Shown: piece by piece, positions 1-9,464 of the stretch
Layout of the letters: each line of letters begins with the position of its first letter
How positions within the stretch are numbered: position 1 is the first letter of the stretch
Source of the DNA: Bombus terrestris
Taxonomy: Eukaryota; Arthropoda; Insecta; Hymenoptera; Apidae
Reading direction: 5' to 3'
Assembly: GCF_910591885.1 (NCBI RefSeq)
Contig: NC_063277.1
Span: 8,122,001 to 8,186,000 of the forward strand
Length of the DNA stretch: 64,000 nucleotides
Position numbers and translations under genes: made by a program
The notes under the pieces: model-generated
Seen by the model: only the letters and a program-made list of their open reading frames with translations
The model's database searches: none
Told to the model about the DNA's origin: nothing

Positions 1-2200
1 TGCTTGGTAAAACAACAAGGGTATGGAGCATATGATATGACAGTGCAAACGAAGCATCCTGGGAAGTATGCACATGTTCAAAACTAAAATAAGATGTGAA
101 CAAAATTTATTAACATGTTTGTATATAACATCTTTTCTATGAATAATTCTTGCTATAAAGGAATCCGTCAATTAATTGTAGATACTTAAAAAATGTAAAA
201 TACTGGTGGTTATGGCTGGACTTAATACAAATATCTCTTTCATCTGCAATATATCACGCGATTAGCCTCTATTTCTATTTATATATATATACCGAGATCT
301 GGCCACAATACCATCAATTTTCTTTCGTGTATTCCACACGCGACTTTCTACAAAAAGAAAAGACAGTAAAGTATGAAAACCGATTGAACGGATCTGTTTG
401 CGTTATTTTCACGAAGCATTCGCCGAAATCCCAAGCTGAGTGTGGAAATGCCGAATAATAATACTCGAGAAAGGCGTTCCATCTCTCAATTTTGAAGGTG
501 CACGTTCTCCATACTCCAGTGAACAGAGTTATTTCCGATAGATGTTGCGTCCATACGAGCGCTCATTTAACTCTGGCCAGATGCTGCGAAAGTTATCTCC
601 TCTAAACTCTACCTTCGATAAATCTCATTACTCGCTTCTGTCTAGGGCTCATATCGAAGCTGTATCCACTTTTCCGACCTCTACTCCTCTGCCTCCTCCT
701 CCCCCCTTTTTCCTTTTTTTTTTTGCTTACTCCTAGTTTTCCCTCCCTTTTTTTCGTACTTCCGTTTCATCAGCATGCAGCCGTCAATTTCACGAAAGTT
801 CCCTCGACGAGTGACAGTACCAAGGACGTACACACACGACACCCAACCAAATTAAAATCCGATCAAAGTTTACAAATTGACGTTTCAATATTCAAGAGGG
901 AGAATGGCGAGGATTGACTTGAAAGATACTCTGCGCGTTATCTCCATGCAGTAAGCTCGCTAAAGCGATTGTGCATTTTAAACGGGGAACTTTGCGAAGG
1001 GATGGGCCTATGGAAATTTACAGAAATATGTAAAAAAGCAACGAAACACCGAACATTCGATTTAAAAAGTTCACAACTTCTGCATCGCGTATGGAGATTC
1101 AGTTACGATTGAAAATTCATCGATTTACGCGTTAGTAACGCTCGATTGGAGGGTTTCTATAAATCACGGATAGTCGAAAGAAACAATTTCATATTTTTTC
1201 TTTTCAAAGAACAAACTTTGCATGATGTAATATTTCCATCAAACTTCCAATTATACTAATTATTCAATTTTACATACAAGAAATTCCAAGGCTTTGAAAC
1301 AGTTAGAAACAGTTAGGCTTTGTCATCATTTTTCATTACTCGTCAAAGTAGAATATGTTTCTTTGTAATTAGTAGCAATCAATTAAAGAGCCATGCAATG
1401 GAATTAACAGCTAACTCATGTAACTATCGCCTGTAGATACTTTTTAATAAGCATAGAGGAGTAGCAAGGGTCTTTCATTTATTACTTGCACCTTTGCTTA
1501 AAATTATGCACCACTATGAAACGACTGTAATCGATAACACGTAAAATATACTATTTCGACTTTGATGCAATATTACAATTTTGTGTATCTGTAACTTCTT
1601 CTCCTGTACGTCTGCGGTTTAATTAAATTTACACTGAGAACCCACAATTAATATGCAACGAATATTTCAACCTTCTTCAATACTTCCATCATCTTGTATT
1701 GTTTTTTAGTAACATGAAGAATTTCAAGAATTTGTCAGCTCTATATTAAATCATGTAATTTTAGCATCAGAAAATACTTCGACACCTCCTAAAATATTAA
1801 AATTTCATTGTCAAATATATTTCAAAGTTCACCTAAAAATCGCTTAGAAGATATAAGCTGAATCCTATTTTAGAAATTTCTTTCGGCACAGCATTGAAAA
1901 ATGAAACTTTCTAAAAGTACTCAAATCCCAATGTCTACTCCATCTTAAAATTAATCCACGAATCATTGAGAAAATGTACTTAAAAACCAAATGAAATTTT
2001 AGATATTTCTTCCATCGTTCTATATTACACAACAAAACTTTCACAATAAAAGTTAAAAACTTTCACGATAAATTCCACTGCCTGCAAGAATAACTTCTCC
2101 GGTAAATGTATATATTATACAATTTTCTAAGAATCGATTACAAAAGGAAGAAGGACACCCACGTGCTAAACAATAACAATTCAAGGGAACGTAATAATCG
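1..2200. other. AT-rich non-genic stretch
   Basis: I see no credible gene. It holds a short TA run near 279-292, a C/T-rich tract at about 670-772, and a perfect 10-bp tandem duplication at 1296-1315 (GAAACAGTTA twice). Two 64-codon open frames overlap the C/T tract and look like its by-product. Confidence 0.6.
670..772. repeat. Pyrimidine-rich low-complexity tract
   Basis: About 100 bases are almost entirely C and T on the plus strand, including a C run followed by a T run of more than ten bases near 711-724. It has the texture of insect low-complexity DNA. It could act as a splice-acceptor pyrimidine tract, but no credible exon follows. Confidence 0.7.
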
Positions 2201-2640
2201 ATACAGATGGGTCTAATCATCGAGACCCGATTCCATCAGAGACTCAACCTTCGTCTTCGTCTTTGAAAGAAGATTCGGTGGCGGTTCAAGGTCCTGCGCG
2301 GGTCCTGAGTGATATTCCCATACAGGCAACCCTTTGACGGCTCGATCAGCGCACATTGCATTGTCCGTGGGTTTATCGAGGCTTTGGTAGAGGGTGGAAG
2401 GGAGAAATCGGGGCACCCAACAGGGAACAGAGGGATCGAGAAGCCCGGAATGGGCGCGGGTTCACGTGTGCACGTTTCCCGGTTGCAGAGAAAGCAAAGC
2501 CGTGGCTGCACCTGCGACCACCGGTGAATGGGCCTTCTCGTAGGAGACTAATATTTAAATAATGCGCGACCCAGGGAGGTGGAACCACGATGGAACTGTA
2601 GATCGGCTCTCCGATCTGACCTTCTGTATTCAAATGGGTC
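2200..2640. other. GC-richer island with overlapping open frames
   Basis: GC content rises here and open frames of 60-91 codons occur on both strands, which is what GC enrichment alone gives. None resembles a known family and none has a matched acceptor and donor. It contains a palindromic E-box CACGTG near 2463 and a small inverted repeat (gggtct/agaccc) at 2209-2228. Exon, enhancer or neutral island cannot be told apart. Confidence 0.4.
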
Positions 2641-2728
2641 GATCGTTAGATAATACGAACGATCGCGTAACCCAATGGAGGTTCACGGTAGATGGAGGAT
2701 CGTGAAAGCGATACGCATTTGTCTTGGC

Positions 2729-2778
2729 TTTTTCTTCTTCTTCTTCTTCTTCTCCTTCTTCCTCTTCTTTTTTCTTTT
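2729..2778. repeat. (CTT)n-like microsatellite
   Basis: Imperfect CTT triplets with CCT interruptions run for about 50 bases. The opposite strand would encode a run of Lys and Glu, so the 95-codon minus-strand frame that crosses it is most likely repeat-driven. Confidence 0.8.
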
Positions 2779-3478
2779 GAATCTTCCGTTTGGAATTTGA
2801 GAGGTTATGGGATGTCACTGATGGTACCTTTTTCGAATATATCGATTCGCAGATTGATATTATTACACCGGTACGTGTGAAGTGTCTTTGAAGTGAAAAG
2901 TGAAATATTGATCTCATTAAAGAAGAAGAATACGTATTTTAAATACAGATATTACAATGTTCAGAAATTTATTTGACGAATTAGCTCATCTTCAAACATA
3001 TCGACGTGTCGATTGATATTATTTGCTTGGTGCATGTCGTCTCTTCTAATTTTTGTCTGACCGACTACATGGAAAAAGAAGACATTTGCTGTAAACCATT
3101 TCACATTAAGCAGGTCAAGATCTTAACAATATCCTTCGAATGAATTCCAACTAACAAGTAGAGGTATCCAACGAAGTTTGACGTTTGTTGTCTATTGAAT
3201 TAGTATCCTGCGGATAAAGGGAAAAGGTATAAAGACTTTCTATGGCATCTGAACGTGTCTCATTGAATACTACGCTGAAGGCTGGCTGATTCTCTGCTAG
3301 GTGGAGGGTTTAATAAGAGACAGAGCTGTAGGTCCGTTGTAATATCCGTTTTGTATAATCGCACTGCCGGTCCTCCTTTTATTTCTGGTAATTTTTCTCA
3401 TCAGAGCACGGGCGCTCGAGTATCCCGTGGGATGCCCTGGGCAGTGGGACGCTCGTCACCCCACCTACTCCCTTTCTG

Positions 3479-3519
3479 TCCGTATGTCTGTCCATCCGTT
3501 CGTCCGTTCGTCTGTCTGA
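3479..3519. repeat. Imperfect GTCY/CGTC tetranucleotide repeat
   Basis: Words such as gtccgt, gtctgt and gtccat alternate for about 40 bases, giving a degenerate 4-bp periodicity. Confidence 0.65.
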
Positions 3520-4490
3520 CGGCGCGGGATTCAGAGAAACGTATTAATACGTAATCAGCCGGGAGCTGCCTTCGCTGTCCTGCTATGTTGCTTGCTTCTT
3601 CCGTTGCTCGTTGCGTATGCCATTGCTACTCCTCTGATGCCAAGTTGTTAATGCTGGTATAAGTGTGTAGAATTTACGCTCTCTTTTATACATAGCTTTA
3701 ACGTTACAACGCTGTTTTCTCTCGCTACTCAGCTCGCTTCCTGTACGTTCCGCATCGTATTTTATATCGACGTTTTGCACCCTGTTCCTTTCACCTTTTA
3801 ATTAATTAACGTATCTTAAATTGATAAGGGACAGGGAGATTGACGAGCACCGTTTCGCTTTCCGTCAGATGCATTTTCAAGTTTCGTCGTATCGAATAAA
3901 ACGTTAAAGTAGATAAAATGGAATAAATAGAAAAGAGGGCAGTAAAATGTCCGCACGAGTGATAATAATAAAATAGAAGATCCTGATTAAGGGAGTCATG
4001 CGATTTTTTGAATTCCTCAAGCATGGAATTTTACGAAACATTCGGTTGTTGCAGGTGGTGAGATCGTTGATAAAATTTTCAATTTCTATAGAATTTTCAT
4101 TGCATAAAACGTACGTGACGTGCTAGAAGATGTTGCAATGAATGTCAAAGTGCGCGAACTGATCGAACCTTGCAGAAGTCAGACTAGTTTTCAATTGTAA
4201 TGATCAGATTAGAAATTTAAAAAATGGTTAGATTGTGACATGTACCCGCTTTCCATTGAACTCCTCAATCGCTATTAGAAAAAGATCAATAATAAAGAAG
4301 GCAGAAAATATATCAAAGATACCACGTGCTTCGATATTTCATAGGAATTCAAATTAGGCTACTGCATCGGAAAGGAGAACCTTATCCGAGAATTGTTGAA
4401 ACTCCAAGTGAAATCCCTTAAAGCTGTGTTAGTCTCTCGCTCGAAAGCCGTTTCCTCTTTCTGTCTTTCCTGAGACGAAATATCCGCGGG

Positions 4491-4832
4491 CTAAGATGGC
4501 GTCCTTTCGAGGGCTGGTTTTGAAAGAGAAACAGACGAACGGAGCGAGACTAAGCGAGAAAGGAGACCGTTTGGTAGTTGAGGAAAGTGTACGGGTAGCA
4601 AGGAACCGTGGAGGGTCGACGAAGATGGGTATTTGTGTAATATTCCGTTTGTCTTGCCTTCAGAGCATCCGCTAATGTACACAACACTAGTACTGTAACG
4701 AAGACACTTGCCAGGGAGCAAGAGGCAGGCTACGACGATGCCAACCAGCACCGCTACTAAGATTGTTATTGTACAATTTGCTACATCTAAGGCACATCCC
4801 GCGTCGAGTGTGAGGGCAGCACCTTTGGACAT
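4491..4832 (-). CDS. Candidate small single-span membrane protein ORF, unrecognised
   Basis: From an ATG at 4832 the minus strand encodes 113 residues. I do not recognise a family. Residues 21-39 (TITILVAVLVGIVVACLLL) form one clean hydrophobic span. It follows a short N-terminal part with Cys13, Cys20 and an N-C-T sequon at 19-21, and is followed by P-G-K-C, where Cys43 lies at the membrane border as in palmitoylated proteins. The remaining 70 residues are Ser/Leu/Pro-rich and low in information. A GT at the Gly-Lys-Cys junction could be a splice donor, so the span may belong to an exon of a larger receptor instead. No promoter or polyadenylation signal is evident. The span is the only persuasive part; a chance ORF remains likely. 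Confidence 0.22.
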   Translation of the reverse strand: MSKGAALTLDAGCALDVANCTITILVAVLVGIVVACLLLPGKCLRYSTSVVYISGCSEGKTNGILHKYPSSSTLHGSLLPVHFPQLPNGLLSRLVSLRSSVSLSKPALERTPS

Positions 4833-4849
4833 CAGTCGGAGTATCACAC

Positions 4850-5627
4850 AGGCCGTCTAGTTGCTCTTCCTTTTCCCCGCGTACTCAGCAACGTGCTACA
4901 CATACACCTGGAAATTCTATTGTCCTAAATCGAGCTGCTGGCCTGACAATATTATATCGATTGACAAGTTGTCATATAATCTCTATTTTCCAGAAATGTG
5001 CACGATGATAAGCTCGCCTTGTACTGCTAAAGGTCGTTCATAAATTAGACAGAATATTTTTCGTTCGATGGGACCGATGATGAGATATTTGGACTAAAGT
5101 TTCCCTGTTGATCAAGATCAAAGTGAAGTACTGGTATTCCATAGATCTACGAGAGTGTGTCCAGATCAGAACCTAGGCTAACTTGCGTCTGAAGCGATAA
5201 CGAAATCTTGCGAGGTTACCAACACGCAATGGAAATTTCCACGGTAATTCGATAAAAACTAAGAGACTCGGGCGCAACAGGCGTGAAATCGGATTAAAGG
5301 CCGCGAGATTTCGAAGCGTGCCGCTAAAGCCGAGTAGAAAGTTCGCGTTGTTCCTGCGGAATTATGCGACCGGAAGTGGCTTCGTTTAGTCATATTTACT
5401 GATCTCTGCCACCTTTCATCTCCCATCACCTCCTTCTCCCGCGAACAAGTTACAGAATTACGAGCATTTTGCGAGCGAATTGTGACTACCAGAAACTCTT
5501 GTTTGTATGCGACTAGTCAATCTTCTGGGCATAAAGAGAGAGAGGGAAAGAGGGAGAGGGTGGTTCAGGGTGGCGGTAGTAAAGTGGCTGTTCTTACACA
5601 AATAAAACAGCACTTAGTACGAGTACT

Positions 5628-5630
<3 letters not shown>
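4850..5630. other. Non-genic stretch
   Basis: A 60-codon plus-strand frame at 4861-5043 has several cysteines but no recognisable domain and no good splice sites. Nothing else stands out before the CT microsatellite. Confidence 0.5.

Positions 5631-5631
<1 letters not shown>

Positions 5632-5672
<41 letters not shown>
5632..5672. repeat. (CT)n dinucleotide microsatellite
   Basis: About 20 uninterrupted CT units. The plus strand runs directly into a CAG, so this repeat could double as the pyrimidine tract of a splice acceptor. Confidence 0.95.
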
Positions 5673-5674
<2 letters not shown>

Positions 5675-5677
<3 letters not shown>

Positions 5678-5732
5678 GCGACGACACAGACAATGGGAAT
5701 GTGACATGTGCCCGGACTCCCTACAACAGCAG
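5675..5732 (+). CDS. Candidate 58-nt Cys/Asp-rich internal exon
   Basis: The segment begins after a (CT)n-CAG acceptor and ends at CAG|GTAACG, a good donor. The frame open throughout carries 18 full codons beginning CDDTDNGNVTC, with two complete codon thirds at each edge (it starts 2 nt before a codon boundary and ends 2 nt into one). Cys pairs with Asp, Asn and Gly between them recall extracellular modules such as EGF-like repeats, but 18 residues are too few to name one. The open frame also reads through the repeat as alternating Ser and Leu, so frame openness is weak evidence. No partner exon was found. A chance match of splice signals is the main alternative. Confidence 0.18.
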
Positions 5733-5734
5733 GT

Positions 5735-7190
5735 AACGCCGCGATACGAACTCGTATGCAAATCCACTGGAGTATGCACTTCAACTGAAGCTACAGAAGC
5801 ATGAGTTTCAGCAAAACTCTTCGGTTAAATCAGAGGACGACCGTAATCACTCAATCCTCTCCGCGTCTTACTCTCACTTTTCGGGTATTAAACGCGGATT
5901 ACCTCGGAAACATTGACAAAACGCTGCGAGAACTAGTCTGCATATTTTCTTGAAAAAATTATTATACTTTTCTTAACACTTTCGCAGCTGCTATACTGCT
6001 ATAATACTCGCATGGATTCTCTTCGACATATACTTGAAGGTACTATATTATATCGAACTTGTTTAGGCTTGGATTCGTCGCATCTGTACAATATAACAGC
6101 GCGGAAGACAGTAAACGCCAAGTTACGAAACAGTTAAGCAACAATTCGTACAATAGGAATCCACTAATTCTACCGACTGCCTATGATCTGTTAGATACAG
6201 CATCTCTGACAATATGTGTGTTACCACGAGAGCAGTCAACATTATTAGAAATACGAAGAAAATACAATGTGAGACTTTGATGACTGCTATTAGAACGCCG
6301 GCTGTAAAGGATTTTCAACTGTAAACTGTACAACTTGAAGTATGATATCCTTTCCTACGTCAAATACATTTTATTCTAAAGAGGAAACTACTCAGTTCGG
6401 TAGTATTATGGTTAGATAGGTTGAGCAATCTATGAGAAAAATGGCCAACTATCGTCATCGGAAGGACGGACGAGGGAATGAGATGACGCTGAAATGCCGT
6501 GGGCCGATTACTCGGCCACCCGAGTACAAACAGCAGATCGCTTCGTAAATGCATGAAACACGATATGAAATGCACGAGTTCGGACGTTTTGGCATCCGGA
6601 CAAGCAGACAATCAACTCATCGAGGCGTGTGGATGCATTTTTATTATATATTATAGACTGCCCAATGCTTTCCTCCATATCGTACGTCACTCACGATGTC
6701 AGTCGCTAACGTACCGTCTCGAACGTATTTCACGTACCGGGTGTTCCGAAAATAGATTTAAAAAGAAAACACGTAAGTGAACGAGTTCTTAATTATTCCA
6801 GCAACAGTCATTTTGTTCAAGCGTAATTACATCTAGATGGATCTTGTATAGCTGTCTATACATACATTTGAAAGACTGTAAACTCCTTTCGTGGAATTTA
6901 TAAATTGGATCGAATGGTTAAGCAATACCTGAAGTTTCATTGTTATTTGTGTGTCAATGTTTCTATATAGAAACAATGTGCATGTGTGTGGATAATTACC
7001 TGCATGTACAACTTCTCAACAAATTATACGCTAGCCGCTATCATTTTGTCGATCAAGAACGAACGAAGCTTACTCGTAATAATCTCTCTGTCACTTCGAA
7101 GTGACGATAATGTTAAGGTTGCAGGTATTTGCATATGGAAAAGGCGATCGATATATTTAGATCGGACAATCGGTCACTGGTTACTCGATG
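5735..7190. other. Non-genic stretch
   Basis: A 93-codon plus-strand frame at 6499-6780 runs up to a consensus-like donor (cacGTAAGT at 6771-6776) but resembles no family and overlaps 60- and 83-codon minus-strand frames. An 18-bp perfect palindrome lies at 6958-6975. Confidence 0.5.
6958..6975. repeat. 18-bp perfect palindrome
   Basis: TGTTTCTATATAGAAACA equals its own reverse complement. It has no loop, so it fits a dimeric protein site or cruciform-prone DNA better than an RNA hairpin. Confidence 0.9.
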
Positions 7191-7900
7191 ATTAAAAAGC
7201 AATTTTCTTCCCAAGAAACTTTTTTCCATAAGGCGAATATACCAAGCTTGAGCAATATACTTCTTGTTAAATATCGAAGAACAGATCAACCAAATCGACC
7301 ATTAAATGCTTAACAAAAAATTTTCCCTTATAGAAATATACATACTATCTCATGACGAGGATGTAGTGAGGATAAGACTGAGCAACGTTCCCCTGGTCAA
7401 ATGCCTAATAATAGATGAAGAAAACATACTCGATAATTTATAAATTCCATGATGAATTTCTTTCTGAGGAAATGACTCTCTCGATAACGTCGATGTACCT
7501 AGCAATATTTCTTTAAATATCTCCGAACAGACCATTTGATAATTAAAAACCAATTTCTTTCCAAACAGGTAGCCTACATAATTATAGAAAAGGAAGCAAC
7601 ATTCTTTTGATCGAATGCTGAATGACAAATCAATCAAACAGAGCGCTCTATTAAAAAGCAATTTCCTTTCAACTAGCTAACCTAACCGTACACAACTAAG
7701 CAATATTCCTCTGGTCGAATGTCGGCAGATCAATCGAATAAAACATGATAATTAAAGTTGCTTGATAAAACTTGCTTGATAATTAAAGAGCAATTTCTTT
7801 TCTTTAAACTAATCTAATCGTCAATCAAGTATGGAATAGCAGATCAGGCAAAATAGCGATAAGTAAAGAACCAATCAGCAAACCAAAGTTAGACACACGA
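7191..7900. repeat. Degenerate tandem array, units about 100-140 bp
   Basis: Six diverged units follow one another, starting near 7191, 7301, 7440, 7542, 7650 and 7782. The clearest units open with attaaaaagcaatttctttc or close variants, continue with a gagcaatattcctctggtc-like middle, and close with a cagatcaatc-like segment. Spacing varies from about 102 to 139 bp, so units have gained and lost bases. A 103-codon minus-strand frame lies inside and is best explained as repeat sequence. No coding logic is visible. Confidence 0.75.
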
Positions 7901-8200
7901 TCAACGTAAGACTGGCATGGATTATTACAAGATTTCGGGAAGGATTTGATTTATTGCCCAACACCCAGTATAGATTTCGGATATAGGTGTATCGAGCCGT
8001 ATCTGGCTATATCAACCGTACACATAATTACCATCTGATAGAGTTCGTTGTCTGTCGGGAGGCTGATTTCATACTTGTTCTTGTTGCCGACCCGTCAAAG
8101 GTATCCCCGTGGCGGTAGGACGGTCAATCTCGGATGGGGACCCAAGGGCCGTATGGGCTCCTTCTCCCGTCTCGACCAATCACCGACCCTTTACACTCAC

Positions 8201-8267
8201 CCGTACCATCGAGCAATCGTAAGAGAAAAAAAAATGTTGCGATTAGGCTTGCTCCAAGACGATGCAT
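8201..8267 (-). CDS. Candidate start exon with signal-peptide-like N terminus
   Basis: From an ATG at 8267 the minus strand reads MHRLGASLIATFFFLLRLL and three more codons, then meets ACGG|GTGAGT, a strong donor. A short basic start followed by a hydrophobic core of about 14 residues is the layout of a secretory signal peptide. The frame is also open upstream of this ATG, into a Pro/Arg-rich segment. The TTT run that supplies the three Phe codons is a homopolymer, which weakens the case. No second exon, promoter or leader was found, and the product cannot be named. Confidence 0.13.
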
Positions 8268-8269
8268 CA

Positions 8270-9290
8270 ACCAGTTCGAGAGCCTCGGCCGCTTCGATGG
8301 CCGATCGAAATTCACTCAACTCCAACCGAGCAAAGACAACCCTCTCTGACCGATCAATTCAGTTTATCAGTTCACGATTTGATAGGTTTCCGTATCTATC
8401 CTAAATTTTCATTACAGGCCAAGATGTGATTTCTGTTTTGAAAAGATTACTTTCTCAGCTTTTATTCTGGTTTAGGAAATATAAATTTATCGATGGAACA
8501 TTCTATCGATGAATGATCCTAGTCATGCGAAATTATCAGAAAACATAAATAACAAAGAGACTGTATTCTTTTAGAAATAGCTAAAACGAAAATAAAAACT
8601 GGTCGGCAATGAGCAAAGAATAAAGTAATTTATTGTGGTGATTCATGGACTCTTATAAATCATACGAAGAACAAAACCAGGAATTGATGTATAAAATGTA
8701 GTAAATGAATATTTGAAGAAAATACAGAGACAGAATATAGATTATTTTTCAAGAATAGAATCAATTTTCTTTCGAGGAACTAGCAAAGTTGAACAGTATT
8801 CCTTTGGTCAAGTATCCAATAGCAGATCAATCAAAATGGTAAAAAATAAATGACCAATCAACGAAATTTCAATATACGATAGTCAGAGTAAGATAACCAA
8901 AGTAAATAAATTTCTTAACGACGTACGAAATTTTATCTAGAAAAAGTTTGATATAACTAGAATTCTATCATTCCCACGTCGGCGGACTGGGTCTAAAAGA
9001 CGTGCCTTCATTGAAATCGTCGATGTAACGCAATCAACGTAACACCTGTCGAAAATGCAGATTTACGGTGCAGCTGCTTCCGCCGGCACAGACAAGCAAT
9101 AATTCCAGGGGAGATCAAGAACTCGTCCATAATTTCGTCGCTTCTTCTATTCCCTTCCACCTCCTTTTCTGTCCGCTAGATAAGTTCTCGCTCTTTTTCG
9201 TTCGCGCAGCGAAAAGTATTGTTTAATCAAAGTACGTCAAAATATTAGGGCCCTAACCTATTGCTATTCCCTGTGATCCGTGTCTGAGAA
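8270..9290. other. AT-rich stretch with one dispersed repeat copy
   Basis: No gene is visible. Apart from the diverged repeat copy at 8755-8867, the sequence is unremarkable AT-rich DNA. Confidence 0.5.
8755..8867. repeat. Dispersed copy of the 7.2-7.9 kb repeat unit
   Basis: This segment repeats the order of words in the array: a caattttctttc block, an aactagc block, a cagtattcctttggtcaagt block, then agcagatcaatcaaaat. It lies about 850 bp beyond the array in the same orientation. The intervening DNA is not obviously repeat-derived. Confidence 0.7.
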
Positions 9291-9296
9291 ATCCTC

Positions 9297-9335
9297 CCAC
9301 TGCCTCAGGCTCGTCGACATTAACGCAGGCAGTGG
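9297..9335. repeat. Short perfect hairpin (9-bp stem, 21-nt loop)
   Basis: CCACTGCCT at 9297-9305 pairs exactly with AGGCAGTGG at 9327-9335. Pairing does not extend beyond the stem, so it is too short for a microRNA precursor as drawn. It lies in a locally GC-richer patch. Confidence 0.75.
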
Positions 9336-9435
9336 TCTATCTTCTATGCAACTGGTGCATTTAATCGCTTGTACCGGGTAGGCGGTTCTGAGAAAAGTGT
9401 TAGGTTCAGAAAAGATTAGGTTCATTAGTTTAGCG

Positions 9436-9464
9436 TACAGTGACGAACAAAAGTATTAACAGAC
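9436..9464 (+). mobile_element. Possible Tc1-like terminal-repeat remnant
   Basis: The stretch starts TACAGTGACGAACAAAAGTA, preceded by no clear target duplication. The pattern CAGTG, a few bases, then ACAAAAGTATT is typical of inverted-repeat ends of Tc1-family DNA transposons, from general knowledge of that family. I found no matching inverted copy nearby and no transposase frame, so at most this is a solo end of a decayed element. Confidence 0.25.

Larger units (their letters stand above)
2640..4490. other. Mostly AT-rich non-genic stretch
   Basis: No gene is recognised. The stretch contains a CTT/CCT microsatellite near 2729-2778 and a tetranucleotide-like GTCY run near 3479-3519. The remainder is unstructured AT-rich sequence. 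Confidence 0.55.

Noticed and set aside
7676..7687. CCTAA-type words, insect telomere-like
   Set aside because: Only two units, inside the degenerate array; no telomeric tract.
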